The notes under the pieces were generated by a model. The model had not been told where the DNA came from. It did no database searches and saw only the letters and a program-made list of their open reading frames with translations. DNA of 64,000 nucleotides from Elysia chlorotica (taxonomy: Eukaryota > Mollusca > Gastropoda > Plakobranchidae). Location of the stretch: the NCBI GenBank assembly GCA_003991915.1, contig RQTK01000012.1:180404-244403 (forward strand). Reading direction: 5' to 3'. Of this stretch, positions 23,401 to 32,600 are shown piece after piece. The position numbers were made by a program, and so were the translations under genes. Every line of letters starts with the position of its first letter. Within the stretch, counting starts at the first letter, position 1.

Positions 23401-25510
23401 ACTAGTACTAGTTACCAACCAACCGTTCACTGCAACCCGCTCCAGCGCCCATAAGACGGACCCTTCTGAGTCATCACTTCAGGCCCAAAAACTTTTCGAG
23501 TGATGGTTGGCAGAAAGGAAGAAGTTATCACTATAGATTGTTTAAAACCCGCACATGTGGACTATATAAGTAGATGTCTTTGTATTTTTTAAATGTTATA
23601 ATAATGAATTATAATTGAACATCGCCTTCCAATTGCAAAACAGTAGAGAATAATCGTTTTGATAAATTATGGAGCATCTTTCCTAATCATAAATATGATA
23701 CACTGATCAAATCCTCTGCACTAGATTATTATAGGTCATCAAAATTACACAGATAAAAGCATATCCCTCTGTACCAAAGCCTGTTAATGAAAACATCAGC
23801 AGATTGTTTCTTAGTCAATACCAGTGGATAAATAGTAATAATGATAATGATAATAATAATATACTCAAAGCATATGTACAAAAGAACTAGATCCAACAAA
23901 GTCATGATAGTTTTAGTTAAAAAAAAAGGTATAGAAGATCTCTTGTTCCAAGAACCATCAGACTAATTTATTTAAAATTCAATTGTATTATCTTTAAAAT
24001 TTTGTCATATATTTATGTTTGGTCTCGTATTTTCTTAATTATGTGTGTGAGTATGTGTTTGTCTCCGAATGTTTGTCTGTACTTTTTGTGTTATAATTAT
24101 GGATGTAATTTTATTCACAGATAAAAACACATGTGCCATTATTGGACATTGCAGATAATACTAATCATCATCATCATCATCATCACAAACATTCGGAGAC
24201 AAACACATACTCACACACATAATTAAGAAAATACGAGACCAAACATAAATATATGACAACATTTTTAAAGATAATACAATTGAATTTCAAACAAATTAGT
24301 CTGATGGTTCTTGGAACAAGAGATCTTCTATACCTTTTTTTTTTTAACTAAAACTATCATGACTTTGTTGGATCTAGTTCTTTTGTACATATGCTTTGAG
24401 TATATAATTTAGATATCTGGAAAAAACGTCCTCTTAAATTAAAATTTTAAACACGGGGCAGATTAGCTGGATTGGTGGTGCTCTGAACAGACAACAGAGG
24501 GTCGGAGGTTCCATCCTCAGCTACCACTACTCCCGTATGCATTTATAATTCTCCAAGAAACCAAATATGTAGCAAGATACATTTCAAACTAAATCTAGAT
24601 CTATTCAAAGATCATGGGGTGATTATTATTTCAGAAGAGTGGGTTGCAACTTACGAGAGCAGCTGATTGGGTTTGGATTTATAATCTATATTCAGACGTT
24701 TTATTTTAGTCTATATTGTATATAGATCTAGATGCCGATTAGGACCGTGTCTGTGTGTGGTCGAGAGAGAACATTATGAATGACAGAAACTGATTAGATC
24801 TAGATCTAAATCTAGAATTAGAATATTATCTTTATTCTTTTAGCCTACTCCTCTAAGTTCAAGTAGACTGTTTTCATCCGACTTAAGCAGTAAGAAATTT
24901 TTTTTTTAAGTTACTAGTATACGCCCTACACTTAAATTTAGTAGGTTTCCGGAAACGCCCCCTTGCTTTACCCATAATTCCGCTTGATTTATTAGGCCTG
25001 TGCTCTTGCCTATCATAATAATAATTTCATTGATTCATCCTTTCATGCTTCCCTGGAAAGCTTTAAAATAAATCTATTAGATCTGGGTTTACATTTCCTT
25101 ACTTAAGTACTTCATCTCTAGATCTAGATTTTTATCCGATTAGATATAGACAGTTTTATTGCGAAAATGGCGCAATTCAAAATACAAATGTGGTTCTAGT
25201 CTACCTCTAAATTATAGTGCAATGTTTTACCCCTGTGTGTAAACAGACAACTTGACTGAACTTTTTGCAGGTACAAGCTACATTCTTATTCTAGATCTAC
25301 TTCTAAATTTAACTTGTAAGATCCACCGTGTGGGCTCAGTAGAGTCTAGAATTTAGATTACATCTTGCTTGTTTTACAGTGTTCTTTATTTGGCACTCAA
25401 TGAGTTTTGTGGTCCCTAACCTGTAGGCAATCAAATGGCTTCTTACCGCCCACCCTCTCCGACCTACAGACAATACGAGCTCGCGCACTGATACCCCGCG
25501 AAGAGGGGCC
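14266..25510 (-). CDS. CRYZL1: CRYZL1: quinone oxidoreductase-like protein 1 (incomplete model)
   Basis: Minus-strand coding exons in order: 23173-23117 (ATG at 23173), 22648-22568, 22145-22025, then a gap, then 20124-20061, 19373-19281, 16292-16159, 15042-14937 and 14311-14266. A non-coding first exon probably ends at 25447 (G|GTAAGA). The translation follows human CRYZL1 closely, from memory of that protein: METGG-type motif EETGGVGVD, HKHDLLSCLGFAGRWIT and LDPPDSQQLFLRGG. All phases between neighbouring exons agree. CRYZL1 is a zinc-less medium-chain dehydrogenase/reductase relative; its substrate is not known. About 80 residues, including the glycine-rich NAD(P) loop, should lie between 22025 and 20124 but were not found, and a LINE fragment occupies that interval. 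The last exon (about 30 residues) was not found either. The locus may be functional with unrecognised exons, or damaged. Confidence 0.85.
15190..15760 (+). mobile_element. Possible LTR-element fossil, 3' end
   Basis: A GC-richer island inside a CRYZL1 intron. It contains a two-copy 71-bp tandem (15281 and 15352), a purine-rich run just before a TGTAAC start at about 15646, and a segment with AATAAA at about 15727 ending near CACA. This resembles the 3' end of an old LTR retroelement. No coding domain was recognised. Broken and low-confidence. Confidence 0.25.
15918..15972 (-). repeat. Partial copy of a CRYZL1 exon end with its donor
   Basis: About 54 bases (GTATAACAAGTGTAAAAAAT, then the donor and exon end) repeat the sequence at about 16132-16190. 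The copy holds the last bases of the 16292-16159 exon and its GTCAAC donor. A flanking word, ATGTGAAAGCATAACAAATG, is also duplicated (15879 and 15973). Confidence 0.82.
16159..16292 (-). CDS. CRYZL1: CRYZL1 exon with the HKHD motif
   Basis: 134 bases. It reads RLFTSEEDKDLMEER, then VPHKHDLLSCLGFAGRWITR and NPNLQ, equivalent to human RLYSKDDEP, PHKHDIITLLGVGGHWVT and ENLQ. The acceptor side is the first unit of a 15-copy minisatellite. The donor side has a second partial copy at about 15918-15971. Confidence 0.85.
16266..17135 (-). repeat. Minisatellite carrying the CRYZL1 splice acceptor, about 15 copies
   Basis: Units of 50-63 bases. Full units contain, on the minus strand, the intron end GCATGCATTACAG and the first 20-odd bases of exon 16292-16159. 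Four shorter units lack the acceptor AG and alternate with full ones, giving a higher-order pattern. The unit next to the exon is the native one. Confidence 0.88.
17405..17720 (+). repeat. (TAA)n and (GT)n microsatellites
   Basis: A (TAA)n tract lies at about 17408-17463, followed by TTTATATAGCGC-type dispersed-repeat sequence (17472-17486), and a (GT)n/(GTGC)n tract at about 17638-17717. All lie in a CRYZL1 intron. 17140-17400 and 17720-18430 show nothing recognisable. Confidence 0.8.
18440..19225 (+). mobile_element. LINE fragment (reverse transcriptase C-terminal region)
   Basis: The reading VKGTKLKQLHKFKYLRTLIS, then DGKNDTDVSSRNAQAKLSYQ and KMKAVLKNK matches the well-known C-terminal part of endonuclease/reverse-transcriptase LINE proteins (KFKYLGTLIS and following). 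Later fragments (LQEA-like, HKHGT-like) continue in shifted frames with stops. It contains a 78-bp tandem duplication (about 18605-18755). A dead, 5'-truncated copy, antisense to CRYZL1. Confidence 0.75.
19281..19373 (-). CDS. CRYZL1: CRYZL1 exon with the EETGGVGVD motif
   Basis: 93 bases, phase 1 to 1, acceptor CCCAG. It reads ASAVMEETGGVGVDCIIDNG (human ESCLEETGGLGVDIVLDAG). The donor is G|GTTTGT, weaker than the others. The split Val codon joins exactly to the next exon. Confidence 0.8.
20061..20124 (-). CDS. CRYZL1: CRYZL1 short internal exon
   Basis: 64 bases, acceptor TTTCACAG, donor G|GTATGT. The reading VLSTYRTLTEKQHLENLKTP aligns with human VISTACSLEDKQCLERFRPP. Phase 0 to 1, and it joins the next exon as a split Ala codon. 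Only 22 residues long, so easily missed by gene finders. Confidence 0.78.
20412..21720 (-). mobile_element. 5'-truncated LINE with an intact RNase H reading frame
   Basis: An open minus-strand frame of about 404 codons (20432-21646). RNase H catalytic residues are visible in order: IYTDGSAF (D), YEAELKGIQAAL (E), LFTDSKAALESLE (D) and PGNEKADRLAKKGA (D). A zinc-type C-x2-C/H/C cluster follows (CPLCDDSLETVEHTLFQC). This order is typical of the ORF2 end of I/Jockey-group LINEs. The stop is followed by an (AAC)n tail at 20412-20431. Reverse transcriptase and endonuclease are missing. No stop or shift was seen in the frame, so the insertion is young or the frame is conserved. Confidence 0.85.
22025..23179 (-). 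CDS. CRYZL1: CRYZL1 N-terminal exons (23179-23117, 22648-22568, 22145-22025)
   Basis: They encode MRELRGNFVGQETTIDIKQ, then a strand with ILVKIHACAVDLAKEK, then IGHVISGVVVKTGSNV. This matches the GroES-like first half of MDR proteins (human CRYZL1: LQVKACALSQINTK and VGREIAGIVLDVGSKV). Phases are 0, 0 and 1. A 60-bp intronic duplication lies at about 22405-22530, just downstream of the second coding exon on the minus strand. Confidence 0.82.
22404..22530 (+). repeat. Two-copy tandem duplication in a CRYZL1 intron
   Basis: A unit of about 63 bases (starting CAACAAAAATATCTGCTTAG) occurs twice, nearly identical, at about 22409 and 22472, just before the donor region of the 22648-22568 exon. Confidence 0.8.
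23860..24402. repeat. Long near-perfect inverted repeat (fold-back)
   Basis: The left arm 23860-24076 and right arm 24185-24402 are reverse complements over about 215 bases with only a few mismatches and length changes. The loop is about 108 bases and ends in an (ATC)n run. The sequence would fold into a long hairpin in either strand. It lies in the presumed first intron of CRYZL1. No coding sequence seen. It may be a fold-back transposon or a non-autonomous DNA element. Confidence 0.9.
24450..24535 (+). mobile_element. tRNA-like SINE head
   Basis: The piece has an A-box-like TAGCTGGATTGGTGGTGCTC and a B-box-like GGAGGTTCCATCC. It looks like a decayed tRNA-derived SINE promoter region. No body recognised. 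Confidence 0.4.
25447..25510 (-). other. CRYZL1: Probable CRYZL1 non-coding first exon
   Basis: A GC-rich island in AT-rich sequence. On the minus strand it ends in GGGCG|GTAAGAAG, a good donor. The next exon (23179-23117) opens with acceptor GTTAG and an ATG seven bases inside, so a 5' UTR exon is needed upstream. The upstream limit is not visible. Confidence 0.5.
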
Positions 25511-26626
25511 GCCGTTTTTCTGAGCGATCTAGTGCTATTAATAGAAATCTGTGAAAATTTTGGTGCATGTGCACTAGATTTCTAGATCTACATTGATAAT
25601 CAATTGTAATTAACTGTATTTACTGGGCTAAGACTGACTTTATACGTATTCATACTTTGTAGAATTTTGTCGCACACACTATATATATATATGCTATTAT
25701 TTCTGAATAAATAATGGAAATGAAGGCTTTGTTACAATTATGTTTCTTTAGATCTAGGAAAAGTTTAATTATTAGAGAGCTTAGCTTTCAAGTTCATTCG
25801 ACGATAAGACCACAGAATTTGATTTGAACAAAAACACTCAAATATAGTACGTATAGCATAATTTGGTCAAATACAAAAGTTTCCTTGGTCTAAAGAAGAG
25901 AGCCCTGTAGCCCTGGGGTAGAACATATATATATGCTTCAGGCGCAGGAGGTTTAATGGTTCGAGCCCTGACGATTTCGCCCCCTACTGGTTAGGACGGT
26001 GTCAGTTTTATGTGATCGGGTTATGTTGGATGTTTAAAAAAAAGGTCTTAGAAAGAGAGATTATTTACTATGCTTATTAAAATAATGGTGATAGTATAGT
26101 CAAGACAGTGTAAATGCCTATATAGACAGAAGAACATTTGGTGCAAGCCATAAAAAATTGGACAGAAACACTATTAAGTATTATACTTATAGTGGGCTGC
26201 TATTATCACATGGGTGGGAGATTGCGGACGACAACCGACATGCCAGCATTTAAAAATTACACAAGACCACTTGCTGGCTTATCATAATTTATTGCTCATT
26301 TGTAACTTTTTTTAAAAATTTGTATTGGTGGTAACATTGAACGAGAGCAATCGAGTTAATGCAATTACCCATGCGATACTATTAGACTAGTGTTACTTTT
26401 GCTAGTTAGTTAATGCAAGTACTATTTGATGTGTCATCAACAAGGCAAAACTTTGAACTGATAAATGTTGAACCAATTATTACAAGTACGGCTACAGACA
26501 AGTGTTTTTGATAGTCATCTAGTTGCACTGAACAACCAGTTATGAACAAAAGAAAGCAGATGCGAATATGATACAATGTGTATTGTGCTCCTAGTGCAAG
26601 TCTTTTTTTTAAAATTTCAACTCCAG
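25511..26626. promoter_or_regulatory. Divergent promoter region between CRYZL1 and ITSN1
   Basis: CRYZL1 reads left from about 25.5 kb and intersectin reads right from an exon with acceptor at 26626. The only GC-rich patch is 25440-25530. The start of transcription for intersectin is not visible, and an upstream non-coding exon is expected. A SINE remnant lies at about 25905-26025. The assignment as a shared promoter is inference from layout. Confidence 0.45.
25905..26030 (+). mobile_element. tRNA-derived SINE remnant
   Basis: The A-box-like GCCCTGGGGTAGAAC, the B-box-like GGTTCGAGCCC and the body start CCCTACTGGTTAGGACGGTGT match the SINE family seen elsewhere in the window. 3' truncated. 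Confidence 0.65.
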
Positions 26627-26684
26627 GTGTACCATACCTTGTTAGCTGGTGACTATTCTGTGACAGCTATGGCAAATGCACAAG
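26627..26684 (+). CDS. ITSN1: Intersectin first coding exon (5' UTR plus MANAQ)
   Basis: Acceptor CTCCAG at 26626, ATG at 26669, coding MANAQ plus one base. The donor is AAG|GCAAGT, the classic GC donor form. No GT donor gives the right phase nearby. Joined to 27854 the sequence is [20 protein letters not shown]; human intersectin has DIWAITVEERAKHDQQ at the same place. Confidence 0.75.
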
Positions 26685-29600
26685 GCAAGTTTTTTCTTTT
26701 ATTTAAACCACTTTCATACTTGTTAATAATGCCATATATGTCCTTAATTAAAGTTATTTGATTTGTTCTTTGCTTTTTGTTTTGTTTTTTATAAGGATGA
26801 TTAGTAGTGAGAGGGCCATGACTAACCTTTTATCATTTACCATTTGAATTTTTTTCTTTTGATTTTTTTTTATATGAACTTTTACTGTTATTTAGGTCAA
26901 GGTCTTTTGATTCCTAGTGTGCTCACTATTTCGCATAATTTTTGGAGTTTCATAAGAAGACAAAGCTTTGATATTTATTATTACAGTGGTCTTCGCCTAA
27001 GAACCCGCTCCCTGGGAGACAAGAAAAGCGGGTTCTTGTGTTTGTAAGTGAAAAAAAGAGAGAGAGAGAGAAAGGGAGATCACAATAAAGAGAGAAAAAG
27101 AAGAGAAAGAGAGAGAAAACAAACGACTAAAAAGTTTAACAAGGAAACGTAAGAAGGCGTGAACGGTCAACTCCTACTTTCTGGTCAATAATCATGATTC
27201 TCAGTCTAGAGAAGCCAGAGTCAGTGCAGGGAGTTCACGATAATAAAGTGCATTTATATAGCAGCTTTCCCATATTGTTGCTCAAAGCGCTTTACATTTA
27301 AATCAAGCAATCAATAAAATACATATTGCTAAAACTATGGTGTAATTTACAGGGATAGGGAAAGGAAGATTTATTTGGTTTTGACCAGGTGGATTACGGG
27401 CGTTTTAATGTAAAACTCCTGACTGTAGACTGTAGAACATTAGCCAAGACCATGTGTGCGCTGTATGCAATGAGAAACACTTCATTTTTAGCAGGCAAAA
27501 CCCTGGAGTACGCTACAAGAACAATCCGCACGGGCAGGTGAAGACCACCGTCATGTGCGCACTCTGTAGCTGTTACCTGTGCGTCAAAACAGGATTTACC
27601 TGTTGGATTGACTGGCGCACAAAAGTGAAATACTGGCGTTAGACTTGAGACTAATTTTAGACTTTTCCCAAAGTTTCAGATATTTCTGTCAGTTTGCATG
27701 CAATTGAAAGGTATGTGATAGTGTGGGTTTTGGACATAATATAGCTTAAGAGGCCGGGTAATATTCGAAGCGCATGTATACCGATGCAGTCAACGTGTGA
27801 GAGCGGCAACGTGAAAAGGTTACGGTACTGATTATTACATTTTTTATGTTCAGATACTTGGAAAGTTAGTGGTGAGGATCGAGTGAAGCATGATCAACAA
27901 TTCTTCCAGCTCAAGCCAATCAATGGGTTTGTAACAGGTACGCTCTTGCATATATTTTATAAAACCTGAAAACCCTGTTTTATTTGAAATTTTAATCAAA
28001 ATTAGCTTTTATTTGATCAGTTTGGATGGACTAAAATCATATGAAAAAGTATTTTTATAGATCATTCCAGAAAACATGCTTTGATTTAGGCAACAATTCT
28101 GCCAATTTTTCATGGCCCACTTCTGTCTTAAGTTAAGATTTTGATGCCAATGAGTTCAAACCTGACTCAAATGAATACATTCTTTTAAAAAACATTTTTA
28201 ATACAAATATCTCAAACATAAGTGCTTGTGTTCACAATCAAACATTTAATTCTCTCCAGGTACCCAGGCGAGAGATTTCTTCATGCAATCAGGCCTTCCA
28301 ACTCCAATTTTAGGTCAAATATGGTGAGTTTAGAGAGCAACCTCCTATGGTTTATTCTACTTACATCTAAAGTCTGAAGTTTAAAAAGTGTCCTCTTTTA
28401 ATGTTGAGATTAAGTCAAGATTGGGCATGATTGGACAATTTGCTTAGGGCTCACATTCAGGTCTATTTATATGCATGTCATTTCTTTTAAAATTTTCCTT
28501 TATTTTATTATTTTTGTATTTAACATGAACAAACGGTTAGAAACTAAATGAAATGTCTTCCTATATTTTTATTTTATGTTTAAAAGGGGTCTGGCGGACT
28601 TCAACAACGATGGCAAAATGGACAAAAAAGAGTTTTCAATTGCTATGCACTTGATTAAAAAGAAACTGCAAGGCTACGAGCTTCCCAAATCATTGCCTGC
28701 ATCTTTAAAGGCAGACCCAACACCCGTGATGGGATCTTTTGCCCCGCCAGTGATGGGTGGTCCGATGCCCCAGCAGATGAATATGGGATTTCCAATGGGA
28801 GGTAATATTTATGAAAATTAGGGTAGGTGCTCTTTTAATTTATTAAGAGTGTTGCAGTTGGTTTGAATTTTCATCCAAAGCATCTCAATTTTTTTTTTAG
28901 TTGGTTGTTTGGGTTTTGTGCTGAATAATGAGAACACATGTTCTATTGGGTTTTGTTTTTGTTTTTTTTTATGTTGGGTTGTTTGGCGTTATTTTTTTTG
29001 TGTGCTGAATTATGAGGAGACGTGTGTTTTCTTAAGGATATCTACTTAATTCAAAACTATTGGTACTTGTAGATCCACACTGCAAGTAATCTCTTTTTTT
29101 TTTTAAATGTTTCCCTTCTCTTTCACCGTTATCTTTTTTATTTTCATCCACGATTATTTTTTTTCAAGAATCCAATTTCAGATAACCTTTACAAGAAAGC
29201 TCTGTTGTTGTTTTTTAGGAATGCCACAAGGCATGGGTCCGATGGCGCCCATGATGGGTGGGATGTCCATGGCTCCCATGGTCCAGCCCCAAGCCTCGCT
29301 GGGTACGGCCACCATGACCACCGGCTCTCTCAACATGGGACCCAGGATGGCCAACGGGGCAGCAGGGCCTGTAGCAGGTGAGGGTTTTGTACCTGTAGTG
29401 CTTTATGTCAAGCTGCCGATCTTTTGCACTGTTAGTTCTGTCTTGATATATATTTATATCTGACTAAATTAAGTATAGGGCACTTGCAAAAGCAATGTTT
29501 CCGGCAAATATTTTTTTATTAGTTTTTAACCCTTTGACCACCTTGTCCTGCATGGTTTTAGTATAGTTCAAGTCTATATGAGTTATGACTGAGTGGTCAA

Positions 29601-32600
29601 AATGATGAAGCTGTAGAGTTGTAAATCTTCTGTGCTCAAAAGATTTTCAATAATACTTACTCAGTGTCCGCTGTAGATACAAAATAGGGTGTGGGGTTCA
29701 AACAAGAAAAATGTCAATTTTCAATTTTATTTTTTTATTATTTTTTTTTTCAGGAGTACCAGAGGCTCCAGCTGGGTAAGTCTAAAAAATAGTTACTTTT
29801 TTTTTTTACAGAGATAATTTTGCACATTTTTTGCCCTTGGGAGCCAAATATAACTTAGAAGGGCTTTGTCATGTCAAAGACTTGAAACGTTTACATGTCA
29901 TCTGATTGGGGTGTTAGTGTTGTGTCATGGGCTCCACCTCTTTTGTTCTTGATACTGTTGTTTAGAATTTTTAGATAGATATTAGAAATGATTAATGTAA
30001 AATTTTGTCTGTCTTCCTCTAGAACAATTAAGCAACTCTAAGTTTCGAGCTATTTGCAAGAAAGCTTCTGTAGTTGAAGTTATCCACTCTTTTTAGTTCA
30101 CACTTGCTTTGTCGACTACTGAATTATTATTCAAATCAATATTGCTTTAAAATTATGCCTTGTTCTGAATGTACAGCTGGAGTTCATGAAAAGTTTAAAT
30201 CTGTTTTATTTTTTTATTTTTTTTTTTTATCTACATCGACGCTGGGTAGATATAATCTTTATTTTCTGACGGACTGTGCGTTTCTGTTTGTATAGCCTCT
30301 AGAACAGCAACCTTTGTTAGAATTACGCAGACAACCTTTTCGTTATTAGTTGTTGTTTTTTTATTGAATTTTATTTTTTGCTTTAAAAATTCCAATAAGC
30401 CGCTTAAGAGATTGTTTTCATGTCTGTTGAATTTCTTCCTCAGCTCTGGCTTCTGGGCAATGCCACATAACACCAAGCTGAAGCACACCCAGACCTTTAA
30501 TGCCAATGACAGGAATAAGAGAGGCTATCTCTTAGGTGAGTAGTTGATAATATACATAAGTAGAAATATTATGCCCCAGGTAAAAAGCAAGAATCATGTT
30601 TTGCTATCACCTGAGTCCATAAATGCCTAGGTATGGGGCACTCTAGAATTAGAAGTAATCTGCAAAGTGACAAAATCTCATGGTATTTATAGCCACTCTG
30701 TATAATCATCATTGTGAAGTACAGTGTGTTTAATACCCCAATTTTTTCTATTGTTTTCCTAACAGGTGTTGAGGCAAGATCTATACTACAATTTGGTCTC
30801 ACTACTAGACCTAGGTTTGTGGCTGTCCCTTCTAACCTATTTTCACCTTATTCCCTCAGTCGCTCGCATCATTATTTGGTCCCTAGGTCTAGCTCCGTCT
30901 GTTAAAGCCTCTATAGTTGTTGGCCTGCTTCTCTGTATCATAATTCTATTATTTATTCTGGCTAACATGAATACTTCGGGATCCTATAGAGAAACTAGTT
31001 TGTTCACGTTCTGTAATAAAAACTTGGACAGGTCTTACTCAGCAAAGTACGATTTCTCAGTCAAGGCAAGCCGTGTGTAAAGCCCTCTAAAAGGAGCTTT
31101 CATTTTTGTGAAAGCCGATGGCAGAGTGGTTAAGCACACTGGTCTTCGCCTTGGCAAGGCGATGGGTGCCGAGTAGAAGGTGCGGGTTCGATCCCCGTCC
31201 ATGTCATTTGTCTAAAAATGTGTCTTTGTCTACTTGTCTTATCTGTTGGTCTAAGCTAGACCTAGGTTTGTGTCTGTCCCTTTCTAACCTATTTTCACCT
31301 TATTCCCTCAGTCGCTCGCATCATTATTTGGTCCCTAGGTCTAGCTCCGTCTGTTAAAGCCTCTATAGTTGTTGGCCTGCTTGACAAAATCTCATGGTAT
31401 TTATAGCCACTCTGTATAATCATCATTGTGAAGTACAGTGTGTTTAATACCCCAATTTTTTCTATTGTTTTCCTAACAGGTGTTGAGGCAAGATCTATAC
31501 TCATGCAATCTGGACTGTCTCAGGCATACTTGGCTCAAATTTGGTAATAAGTTAGGTTTTAGTTGTGTGTCTGTGAGGAGGGGGGGGGGGGGGTAGTAAA
31601 AAGAAAGTTAAATATAATCACATTTTCTTTTGATGATTGCCATTGACCCTGATTCTATGCAATGCCTACACGAATAGACTTGCTGATTGTAGGGCATTAT
31701 GTAGTTAGGATTTGGACACTCCTGGCAAAACACGAATATCTGCGAATTCACGAGCCGTGGGTGAAAACAGCTCTAATCTGTAGACCAACTCTCTACCACT
31801 TGAGCCAGTTCGTCTACCACTGCTTCTATATTAATGATTTAATGAGCTATTATACCTGTTTGATAGATCAGTGTTGTAATTTCATGTCTTAAGATTCAAG
31901 CTGTTGAATTTGGTTCTTTGTTCATAAAGTCTTTTTATTTATTGATTGTTTTTAATCTTTGTGGCAAGACCATCCAGTGTCCCTGCATCTAGGTTCTAAT
32001 CCCACAAAACGCAATCATTGTTTGACCATTTCCAATAAAAAGCATATTTTTACCAATGTGGAAATACCTAAAAATTACAGATCTACTTATAATTATTCCA
32101 TTGGTATGCCTCTCCTAAATCTAATTTATAAGGACCAAAATCAACACACTGAAAGCATGTTTGGTCAGTCCTTTTGTATGGATTGCTGGACACAGAATAA
32201 AGACACAGAAAGGAGACGAAGCTGCAGAAGTGTGGTTCCTCCGAAAGGTGGTTAGAATATCATGGACAGAGAAGTGAGGGAAATCACAAGATACAAGCGA
32301 TCCCTACCAAGAACAAGAAGAAAAAGACAGATGAAGTTCCTGGAATTCACATGTTGGAAGAATGGTATAGAGAAACAGATACTATGAGGCAAAATAGAAG
32401 GGTGGAAAAGCAGAGTATGACAGAGAATCACATTCATCAATAGCCTAAACAACCATGCCACCAAGAAAATTATAAGTAACACGGTAGTCGATGTCTGCTT
32501 CAGGCTTGGCACATTATGATGATGATGATTTTTTAATGCCCACAATAAAAAAACATGTGAAATTTTTAATCACTATGTTTCACATTATTGCATTTCTTCA

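Noticed and set aside
30714-31080. Separate small gene in the frames of 63 and 104 codons
   Set aside because: They run from the duplicated half-exon into inserted repeat sequence; no independent coding evidence.
31112-31206. A functional tRNA-Ser or tRNA-Leu gene
   Set aside because: Good A and B boxes but the acceptor stem does not pair; better read as a SINE head.
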